A stretch of 11,004 bases of DNA, taken from positions 1-11,004 of the forward strand of contig CANRDA010000027.1 in assembly GCA_947629285.1 (NCBI GenBank). The letters run 5' to 3'. Positions 1-5,764 of the stretch are shown in pieces (positions within the stretch are counted from its first letter, which is position 1; every line of letters begins with the position of its first letter). A model generated the notes under the pieces. It ran no database searches. It was not told the DNA's origin and was given only the letters and a program-made list of their open reading frames with translations. The translations under genes and the position numbers were made by a program. The DNA comes from an uncultured Bacilli bacterium. GTDB taxonomy: Bacteria > Bacillota_I > Bacilli_A > RF39 > UBA660.

Positions 1-300
1 GCCGTGGTCACAAAAAAGCCATTATCGCCATTGCTAGATTTCTTTTAACTTGTGCATTTCATATTTTAAATGATTCTGTACCATTTGATAGTTATAGATT
101 TGATGAATTACTTAACAAAAAAATTAAAAAGCATAACAAGTCTATCAAAAATACAACTGATATGATTTCCTATTTAACTAAATTAGGATATAACATCACT
201 TTGCAGAATAACTGATAACAATTTATTGTTTCAAAGAGCATACGCAAACACGTGTTCGGCTTATTTTAGCGTCTTCATTGACGGTTTTTGTCGTGGATAA
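1..300 (+). mobile_element. Right end of an IS110-type insertion sequence (outer boundary approximate)
   Basis: This covers the transposase tail plus its 3' non-coding flank. About 240-297 looks less AT-rich than the DNA to its right and contains the palindrome AACACGTGTT (247-256). The composition change near 297-300 is my only basis for the boundary, because IS110 elements normally lack terminal inverted repeats. In the IS1111 group the guide (bridge/seek) RNA comes from the flank 3' of the transposase, so this short flank could hold part of one; nothing here proves it. Confidence 0.5.
3..215 (+). CDS. IS110-family transposase, C-terminal fragment (5' end outside window)
   Basis: The frame is open from the left edge and ends at TGA 213-215, giving 70 residues. 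It begins RGHKKAIIAIARFLLTCAFH, which is typical of the C-terminal end of IS110/IS116/IS902 transposases (end of the Transposase_20 region), followed by a lysine-rich tail. IS110 enzymes are DEDD recombinases that insert elements usually lacking terminal inverted repeats. The DEDD domain and the catalytic Ser lie upstream of the window, so activity cannot be judged. It is the only plus-strand gene besides maf. Whether it is of the IS110 or IS1111 group cannot be decided from this tail. Confidence 0.85.
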   Translation, partial: RGHKKAIIAIARFLLTCAFHILNDSVPFDSYRFDELLNKKIKKHNKSIKNTTDMISYLTKLGYNITLQNN

Positions 301-435
301 AATTTATGTTTTTATTTTCAACCTTATCTCCTTTCATTGTTATTTCATTAATTTCAATTATTTCATTAATATATTTTTCATCACTCATCCCATTAATTAT
401 AATTGGTATTGGTAATTGCCATCTTTGATATTCTT
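216..435. other. Gap between IS110 transposase and the first S51 gene; contains an unexplained minus-strand open stretch
   Basis: No complete gene is visible. On the minus strand one frame is open from a TAA at 461-463 down to TGA at 275-277, about 61 codons, with residues such as RWQLPIPIIINGMSDEKY. An ATG sits at 386-388 but has no ribosome-binding site. The frame overlaps the last codons of the S51 gene in another frame. It could be the 3' remnant of a gene damaged when the insertion sequence arrived, or chance. I do not recognise the peptide. The three 9-nt units at 343-369 (TTTCATTAA, TTTCAATTA, TTTCATTAA) are the DNA of its NEIIEINEI stretch. Confidence 0.4.
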
Positions 436-1218
436 TTAAATATCTTTTAATAACAAATCTTTAATTGGCAAAAATGTTTGCGTATTTGTAATAAACTTTT
501 CTTTATATACCCCATCTTGCCAATATGCTTTTATGACAAAAGGTTTATTTCCATCATTATAATCACTTAAAACAATTCTATATTTATCATCTACTATCTC
601 TAACGCAGATTTATTTGATAACATGATAGCTATCTTTCCACTATTTTTTATCTGTTCCTTAGTAGATTCATACCTACCTTCTTCATCACAATGGGGCGTA
701 ATAAACAAATCAAACCAATTTAAACAATCTACTACTTCAAATTTTTTATTATCAACTCCAACATCTGAATTACAAGAGTTAAACCAACAAACAGCACCAG
801 CAGAAATACCAGATATAACTTTACCATCTTCCCATGCTTTATATAAAATCTCATCAAATTTTGTTTTTTTCCACAAAGATATCATTGAATTGGTATCTCC
901 GCCTCCTTCATATATTATATCAGCCCAATCTATTTTTTCTTTAACTTTATCATAGTTATATAATTCATTACTCTTTAAATCTTTACAATTACATTTAAAC
1001 ATATCACCATATATTTTTTTCATTGTTTGGAAATATTCTTCTTCAATTTTCGATGAATTAGACTGAGCATGAACAATAAAAAGAAAATTTGGATTCTTTT
1101 TTTTAGTTAATGAAACAATTTCGGAATCGATAGTTTTTGTTTCATACGGCAAAAATTTATTATCATTTAATTTTCTACCATTTTCTCCTCCACCAATAGC
1201 AACAAGTTTTTTATTCAT
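436..1218 (-). CDS. Peptidase S51 (peptidase E / YgaJ-like) family protein
   Basis: This 260-residue protein has the class I glutamine-amidotransferase-like fold of the S51 family (alpha-aspartyl dipeptidase, cyanophycinase). Visible motifs are an N-terminal AIGGGENG strand-turn, YEGGGDT at 103-109, the nucleophile elbow GISAG at 137-141 with Ser139, and a histidine in TPHCDEEGRY (His176) that fits the catalytic His. The length is slightly above PepE (about 230) and matches the YgaJ-like branch. It is probably a cytosolic serine peptidase for small acidic peptides, with the exact substrate unknown. The start is supported by AAGGAGA at 1226-1232, 7 nt before the ATG. It follows the RSH gene by 77 bp on the same strand, with no clear terminator between, so read-through is possible. 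A second, clearly different S51 protein lies on the other side of the RSH gene. Confidence 0.85.
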   Translation of the reverse strand: MNKKLVAIGGGENGRKLNDNKFLPYETKTIDSEIVSLTKKKNPNFLFIVHAQSNSSKIEEEYFQTMKKIYGDMFKCNCKDLKSNELYNYDKVKEKIDWADIIYEGGGDTNSMISLWKKTKFDEILYKAWEDGKVISGISAGAVCWFNSCNSDVGVDNKKFEVVDCLNWFDLFITPHCDEEGRYESTKEQIKNSGKIAIMLSNKSALEIVDDKYRIVLSDYNDGNKPFVIKAYWQDGVYKEKFITNTQTFLPIKDLLLKDI

Positions 1219-1253
1219 ATTAAAATCTCCTTTTTCTGTAAAAATATTATCTA

Positions 1254-1282
1254 AATCTATTTTTATTTTAATATCAAATCAA
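1254..1282 (-). promoter_or_regulatory. Possible sigma-A promoter for the S51 gene
   Basis: On the minus strand, TTGATT (1282-1277) is separated by 17 nt from TAGATT (1259-1254). Each box matches the consensus only partly and the region is AT-rich, so this is a weak call. If real, transcription would start about 30 nt before the start codon. Confidence 0.3.
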
Positions 1283-1295
1283 TTATTATCTACTA

Positions 1296-2711
1296 TTAAT
1301 TACCCTTAATCTTCCTTTTAGCATATCCTGTATTAGCCATATCCACCCAATTCTTTCTATTTCCATAAGATAAGTCATCTATCATAGTAACTACTCTATC
1401 ATTGTTTTTTAATATATAATCAAGTGAAACTACCTCATCATTTACTTTAGCCCCTACAAGTATTTTTTCTATATCTAGGTAACATGCTAAATCTATTATA
1501 TTAGAACCCTTGGGTATTCCCATCTTACCACCTTTTATATATACATATATAATATCTTTAAATAATTCATTCTTTACTTGAGTTACAAACTCTGCATTAT
1601 CCTTAAACATTATATTTATCTCAGATAATGATTTAAAGAATTGAAATTTGTTTTTTAAATCTTCTTGCATTTTACTTCTTGCAAGCCCTTTATTTATATC
1701 CCAGTATGCAGTAAGTCCAAATGATGCTATCTTATCCATATCAAATGTTCTTATTTGAGTTTGAACAAGTCTATCATTTGGTCCAAATACTGTTGTGTGA
1801 AGTGACCTATATAAATTAGTTTTAGGTGAACATATATAATCTTTAAATTTATCATTTACAGGATGATATTTAGAATGTATTAATCCTAAAGTTATATAAC
1901 AATTTTTTATCTCATCTACCATTATTTTAAGTGATAATAAATCGTGTATATCAGAAAGCCTATGTCCTTCTTTTAACTTTTTATATATTCCATATATGTT
2001 TTTTGTTCTAACTTTTATTTCATGTGGTATTTCATTATTATTTAGTATTTCTTCAATATTAGTTAAAACTTCTTTTAAACAAGCATTACTATCCTCATTT
2101 AGTCTATTCATCATATCTTCTAATTTCTTATATTCATCTGGATATAAATACCTAAGTGATAAATCTTCTAATTCACTTTTTATTCTGTATGCTCCTATTA
2201 GGTATGCAAGGGGCGTGAATATATCTAGTGTTTCTAAAGCATTTTCCTTTTGTTTAAATTCACTTTTAAATGCGAGTGTTCTCATATTATGAAGTCTATC
2301 TGCTAGTTTTATAATTATTATTCTAACATCGTCTGTTATACTTAATATAATTTTTCTAGTATTTGCTAAACTCTGCTCTGTTTTAGATGAAAAGTTCATC
2401 TTACTTATTTTAGTTACTCCATCAACTAAATTAGCAACATCTTTATTAAATAAATCAGCTATTTCTTCTTTAGTTGCTTTTGTATCTTCTAGTGTATCGT
2501 GAAGGAGTGCGGCACAAATAGTATCCTTATCTGCATGCATTTCAGATAAGATATAGGCTACATTAAGTGGATGAGATATATAAGGCTCACCACTTTGCCT
2601 TGTTTGTCCTTTATGCATATAATCTGCATAATCATATGCTTTTTTTATTATTTCTAATTCATCAGGATTATAAGATTTAATATTATTTAATAAATCAGTT
2701 ATCGTTATCAT
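1296..2711 (-). CDS. Short RelA/SpoT homologue (RSH): HD hydrolase, degenerate synthetase, TGS; likely (p)ppGpp hydrolase
   Basis: The 471 residues hold an HD hydrolase domain (about 25-185), a synthetase domain (about 230-345) and a TGS domain (about 387-447). Hydrolase motifs are intact: SGEPYISHP (His47), HDTLEDT (His71, Asp72, Glu75, Asp76) and KLADRLHNMRTL (Asp138, Asn142). In the synthetase part RTKNIYGIYKK, HDLLS (Asp257), KFKDY and NLYRSLHTT are kept, but the usual E-x-QIRT is VQTQIRT. Gln317 thus replaces the catalytic Glu (Glu323 in the Streptococcus RelSeq enzyme). The TGS lacks the conserved His and is two residues shorter there. The protein ends just after TGS, where long Rel proteins (about 730 residues) continue to helical, zinc-finger and ACT domains. 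Further stop codons follow the TAA, so this is not a single late nonsense mutation. I infer a hydrolase-dominant enzyme; a full Rel may exist elsewhere. The start has AGGAGG at 2717-2722, 5 nt before the ATG, directly after an attenuator. Confidence 0.88.
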   Translation of the reverse strand: MITITDLLNNIKSYNPDELEIIKKAYDYADYMHKGQTRQSGEPYISHPLNVAYILSEMHADKDTICAALLHDTLEDTKATKEEIADLFNKDVANLVDGVTKISKMNFSSKTEQSLANTRKIILSITDDVRIIIIKLADRLHNMRTLAFKSEFKQKENALETLDIFTPLAYLIGAYRIKSELEDLSLRYLYPDEYKKLEDMMNRLNEDSNACLKEVLTNIEEILNNNEIPHEIKVRTKNIYGIYKKLKEGHRLSDIHDLLSLKIMVDEIKNCYITLGLIHSKYHPVNDKFKDYICSPKTNLYRSLHTTVFGPNDRLVQTQIRTFDMDKIASFGLTAYWDINKGLARSKMQEDLKNKFQFFKSLSEINIMFKDNAEFVTQVKNELFKDIIYVYIKGGKMGIPKGSNIIDLACYLDIEKILVGAKVNDEVVSLDYILKNNDRVVTMIDDLSYGNRKNWVDMANTGYAKRKIKGN

Positions 2712-2730
2712 TAGAACCTCCTAACTATAC

Positions 2731-2784
2731 AAAAAAACCGGAAGAGATTTTAGGTCAGTAAGACACACAATCTCATTCCGGTTT
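2731..2784 (-). terminator. Intrinsic terminator / attenuator in the RSH leader
   Basis: On the minus strand the 5' arm AAACCGGAATGAGATT (2784-2769) pairs with AATCTCTTCCGGTTT (2749-2735). The stem has 15 base pairs with one bulged T and a 19-nt loop, and is followed by a T run of 7 (2737-2731, partly in the stem). Only 8 nt separate the T run from the AGGAGG of the RSH gene, so the terminator must be bypassed for RSH to be expressed from the upstream promoter. Its 5' arm holds the last codons and the TGA of a leader ORF. It would also stop transcripts from the S51 gene upstream. Confidence 0.85.
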
Positions 2785-2877
2785 ATTATTTAGGCAAGAT
2801 AAAGATTTGCAGAAGCATATGCATACTACACTTGATTTAGATTTAATAATTGATTTGGTAATATTAAACTCAATCAT
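2773..2877 (-). CDS. Cys-rich 34-residue leader peptide upstream of the RSH gene
   Basis: An ATG at 2877 is preceded by AAGGAAGG (2892-2885) at 7-nt spacing, a good ribosome-binding site. The frame runs 34 codons to TGA at 2775-2773. The peptide starts MIEFNITKSIIKSKSS, continues VVCICFCKSLSC and ends LNNKPE. Four Cys codons, all TGC, and seven Ser codons cluster in its middle and C-terminal half. The last codons and the stop lie in the 5' arm of the terminator hairpin, so a ribosome finishing the peptide would cover that arm. I infer a regulatory leader rather than a functional secreted or metal-binding peptide. No homologue is recognised, and a short structural peptide cannot be excluded. 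Confidence 0.6.
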   Translation of the reverse strand: MIEFNITKSIIKSKSSVVCICFCKSLSCLNNKPE

Positions 2878-2913
2878 AAATATACCTTCCTTGTCTAAAT
2901 AAATTTACTCTTG

Positions 2914-2942
2914 ATATTACTACTATTTTTCTCTTTAGTCAA
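2914..2942 (-). promoter_or_regulatory. Sigma-A-type promoter of the RSH leader transcript
   Basis: On the minus strand TTGACT (2942-2937) is separated by exactly 17 nt from TAATAT (2919-2914). Transcription would start near 2907, giving a leader of about 195 nt before the RSH start. The -35 box overlaps the stop codon of the preceding S51 gene. The -35 is near consensus and the -10 is moderate. Confidence 0.5.
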
Positions 2943-3645
2943 TACTTTTTTGAAAATTTTTACAAATTTTTCCATTTTCAAAAACATAATACGCTAAGCT
3001 ACCTATTACTTTTATATTCTTACCATCAAAGAATATAGTATCCTCTTCAGGTATGGCAATTACTTTTTCATTTTCTTTAGTATAATTAACAATAAAATCA
3101 GTATATTTTTTCATTAAATTCTTATTTTCTTCTTCAGAATATTTTGATTTATAATTAGTGTAATGAACAAATAGCGAAATGCCATTTAAATAGTTAAACC
3201 CTCTTGTATCTTTTATACCAACATCATTATTGTCCATAACTTTTATAATATCAATATCTTTCCCAAATATAACTGAACCAGCAGAACTACCATATACTAT
3301 TCCATCATTTTTTATATACTCTTTTAATTTCTCATAGACTTTGGTTGTTTTAATACCATTTAATAATTTGTATGTATTTCCACCGCCTATATATATCAAT
3401 GAATATTTATTAAGGTCTTTACTAGCAAAATCTTCAAAAGTTCTTACCATTTCAATATTTGGAATATCTATACTTGATATTTCTTCTTTTATCCATTCAT
3501 AACAACTATCATATGGGTGTGTAGATTCATCCATAGCTAGTGGTACATATAAAACTGGCTTACTATGATTAATTATTTTATTTATTTCTTTATATGTTAA
3601 TATTGTTTGTTTAATACAACCTCCACCATTTAAAAATAACCTCAT
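2935..3645 (-). CDS. Second peptidase S51-like protein (class I GATase-like fold)
   Basis: From the Met codon at 3645 the protein has 236 residues and begins MRLFLNGGG, the usual first strand of the family. It carries IYIGGGNTYKL at 84-94, the nucleophile elbow YGSSAGS with Ser121, and LFVHYTNY with His161, matching the Ser/His of S51 peptidases. The precise substrate is unknown; relatives cleave Asp-X dipeptides or cyanophycin. An in-frame TTG at 3684 with GGGGAT upstream would add 13 residues that do not look like the family. The ATG is preferred by family alignment, although no clear ribosome-binding site precedes it. The gene follows the kinase-SIS fusion by 36-75 nt, depending on the start, with no promoter seen between, so the two are probably co-transcribed. 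Confidence 0.8.
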   Translation of the reverse strand: MRLFLNGGGCIKQTILTYKEINKIINHSKPVLYVPLAMDESTHPYDSCYEWIKEEISSIDIPNIEMVRTFEDFASKDLNKYSLIYIGGGNTYKLLNGIKTTKVYEKLKEYIKNDGIVYGSSAGSVIFGKDIDIIKVMDNNDVGIKDTRGFNYLNGISLFVHYTNYKSKYSEEENKNLMKKYTDFIVNYTKENEKVIAIPEEDTIFFDGKNIKVIGSLAYYVFENGKICKNFQKSID

Positions 3646-3720
3646 ATATTCATTTTTGATTTTATTACATAAGCTTGGAGCCAATTATCCCCATAATAAG
3701 CTATTTCATTTTAATAATAT

Positions 3721-5682
3721 TTATAATTCACCTTTATAAAAATATATTTTCATAGAATCTTCTGAATATTCTGGTTTCGATACATCAACATTTAAAAATT
3801 TGCCTATAAAATAAATTAACAATTGAGATGCTATTAACAAATCAAACTCACATAGCAATCCATCATATTTACTTTCTAAAATTAAATTTTTACCTGTTTT
3901 CAAATATTCTAAAAGTTTTTCCTCATATTTACTAGTTTTTTTTTGCTTAAAATATATTGTATTTTTATTATTTAAATTTTCATAATTTATAAATCTTCCA
4001 TGAGAAAAATTCTTTTTTTCGTGTATAATGCAATTTAGTATTCCAGATTCAATAATTTTGCTTTCCAAATCATAGCAAGCACTATTGCAAAAATCTCCTT
4101 TAAATATATTTATAATATTGCCCTTAAAAATAATATCTTTGATATCCGTGGTATTAAAAATTTCATCATAATATTTATTCCAATACTCAATTGATTCATC
4201 AACAAATGACTCTAAATTGAATTGTGGGTCAATCTGATTATAATAATATTTTAAAAATATTGCAGCAGGAGCAACAGCACCTTCAAACGATAAGAAGCCT
4301 CTCTCTTTCCCTTTATTAGATGATGATCTATAACTTAGTACATTATCTTTTTTAATACCAGTTTTTAATACTATTTTTTTTGTTTCTCCTTTAGTAATGA
4401 TATATTTATCATCATTAGAAAAGTTGGAAACACTATTTATTATATCATCAGTTGTACCTGAATAAGAGAACAATATCACCTTGTTAATCCTTTTATTATT
4501 TCTATAAATAACATCTCTAGGATAAAACGCATATGTATTACTGCCATATAGATTGTTAATAACTGTTGAAGCAAAATTAGCTCCAGCGAAAGATCCACCA
4601 GTACCAATAAAAAGATAACTATCTAATTCATTAAAATTAATGTTATTAAGTTTTAATGCAGCATTAGAATTTATAGCGTTTTTTAGTCTCGATTTTAAAT
4701 TATTAATATTAATATTACATCTTTTTATTTGTTTTCTAAAAACAGGAATAAATTTTTCACATGTACAGTAATCATTAATTTTTTTAATTTTGTATAAAGA
4801 GTGCAAATGCCCTCTAGCTCCCATTTTATTTACAACATTAAAGGTCAATTTGTTAGAATTTTGATACCATTTATTAAACTTACTAGTTTCAAATTTTAAA
4901 TTATTATTTATCCAATCTTTAATGATGCTAGATATTAAAGCATCTCCCGCACCAGTTGAATCAACTACAACAGCTCTTTTTTGTACTGTAAAATCAAAAA
5001 TATTATCGTTATAAATAAACCTTGCTCCCTTATCTCCTCTTGTAATAGTCATAAATTCAGGTTGCAATAATTTAAAAATATCTAAATCACATTGTAAATT
5101 TAGTCTTTTTATTAAATAATTTGATACCCTTTCATTAAAATTTATAATAGAAAATTTTGATTTTAATTTTTCTATTATTTCAGGATTTGTCAAATTTTCA
5201 AATTCAAAATATTGTCCTATATCTATTATTTTTTTATTTGGCAAACTATCAATAATTCTTTGGTTTTTTAAATTTAAGTTATCAAAAATTAAAATATCAT
5301 CAGTTTGTATTTTTTTTACAATTCCTTCACAATCAATTAAACTCTCATCATACCATTTTTTATTGTTACAAAACGGACACCTTTTTTTTGAAGTAAAAGA
5401 TAGTCCATTTTTATCATCAAAATAGGAAACATGGAAACAGCGTGTACTAACATTATCTAATATTTTAACATTAGATACATCAACTTTTAAATCTTCTAAA
5501 CTTTTTATAGAAATCATTCCAGCATCATCATTTCCACAAACTCCAAACACAGCAGTTTTTATGCCAAGTTTTGATAAATTAGCTATAATATTATGAGAAG
5601 TCATTCCACCACTGACACCTAATAATTCGCCATTTTTATAATAATAATCTGTAACTAAATCCCCTATACTTACTACTCTCAT
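3721..5682 (-). CDS. PfkB-family sugar kinase fused to a GlmS/FrlB-like double SIS domain
   Basis: A 653-residue two-enzyme fusion. Residues 1-300 are a ribokinase/PfkB fold: N-terminal RVVSIGDLVTDYY, the GVSGGMTSHNIIANLSKLG sugar-binding segment (22-40) and DSTGAGDA (241-248) with catalytic Asp247. CPFC at 102-105 plus Cys118, in the lid region, is unusual. Residues 350-653 form two SIS subdomains: IGTGGSFAGA (359-368) and FSYSGTTDD (405-413) bind sugar phosphate. In the second, Glu545 (KIIESG) and His561 (NFSHGRF) are 16 residues apart, the same spacing as the catalytic Glu488/His504 of E. coli GlmS. The C-terminal VSKPEYSEDS resembles the GlmS tail. Plausibly the first half phosphorylates a sugar or sugar-amine adduct and the second half isomerises or cleaves it, as separate FrlD/FrlB or FraD/FraB do. 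The substrate is inferred, not shown. The start has AAAGGAGA (5691-5698) 8 nt before the ATG. The S51 gene follows. Confidence 0.85.
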   Translation of the reverse strand: MRVVSIGDLVTDYYYKNGELLGVSGGMTSHNIIANLSKLGIKTAVFGVCGNDDAGMISIKSLEDLKVDVSNVKILDNVSTRCFHVSYFDDKNGLSFTSKKRCPFCNNKKWYDESLIDCEGIVKKIQTDDILIFDNLNLKNQRIIDSLPNKKIIDIGQYFEFENLTNPEIIEKLKSKFSIINFNERVSNYLIKRLNLQCDLDIFKLLQPEFMTITRGDKGARFIYNDNIFDFTVQKRAVVVDSTGAGDALISSIIKDWINNNLKFETSKFNKWYQNSNKLTFNVVNKMGARGHLHSLYKIKKINDYCTCEKFIPVFRKQIKRCNININNLKSRLKNAINSNAALKLNNINFNELDSYLFIGTGGSFAGANFASTVINNLYGSNTYAFYPRDVIYRNNKRINKVILFSYSGTTDDIINSVSNFSNDDKYIITKGETKKIVLKTGIKKDNVLSYRSSSNKGKERGFLSFEGAVAPAAIFLKYYYNQIDPQFNLESFVDESIEYWNKYYDEIFNTTDIKDIIFKGNIINIFKGDFCNSACYDLESKIIESGILNCIIHEKKNFSHGRFINYENLNNKNTIYFKQKKTSKYEEKLLEYLKTGKNLILESKYDGLLCEFDLLIASQLLIYFIGKFLNVDVSKPEYSEDSMKIYFYKGEL

Positions 5683-5704
5683 ATTTTTATTCTCCTTTTA
5701 TTAC

Positions 5705-5734
5705 ATTATAAATTAACAAAATATAAGCATTTAA
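5705..5734 (-). promoter_or_regulatory. Possible promoter of the kinase-SIS operon
   Basis: A perfect TATAAT (5710-5705, minus strand) lies just before the ribosome-binding site, but the -35 region is poor: the best fit is TTAAAT (5734-5729) at 18 nt. The predicted start would fall at the ribosome-binding site, giving a very short 5' leader. The preceding gene ends at 5764 with no convincing terminator, so read-through from ABC-F/RdgB is an alternative. Confidence 0.3.
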
Positions 5735-5764
5735 AATTAATTTTTTTGTACTATTAATTTAAAT
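5729..5764. repeat. AT-only inverted repeat after the RdgB-like gene
   Basis: ATTTAAAATTAAT (5729-5741) and ATTAATTTAAAT (5753-5764) are complementary over 12 pairs with one extra A, separated by 11 nt. It touches the stop codon of the RdgB-like gene. It lacks GC pairs and a T run after the stem in the minus direction, so it would be a poor terminator and may simply reflect base composition. Confidence 0.35.

Noticed and set aside
343..369. Three 9-nt near-repeats as a repeat array
   Set aside because: Only three imperfect AT-rich units with no spacers; explained by a repeated Asn-Glu-Ile peptide pattern or composition.
623..955. Plus-strand open frame of about 110 codons
   Set aside because: Lies wholly opposite the S51 gene; low-complexity Ser/Pro-rich peptide with no family motif or ribosome-binding site. 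It is a shadow of the real gene.
1996..2292. Plus-strand open frame of about 98 codons, hydrophobic
   Set aside because: Opposite strand of the well-supported RSH gene; the hydrophobicity comes from reading Lys/Glu/Asn codons backwards.
2712..2907. T-box or known riboswitch in the RSH leader
   Set aside because: No T-box consensus (AGGGTGGNACCGCG type) and no aptamer I recognise; a translated leader ORF explains the layout better.
3665..3694. Nine-codon ORF (MGIIGSKLM) just before the second S51 gene
   Set aside because: No ribosome-binding site and no associated hairpin; too short to support as a leader.
5729..5764. Terminator between the RdgB-like gene and the kinase-SIS gene
   Set aside because: The inverted repeat has only A-T pairs, one bulge and no following T run in the direction of transcription.
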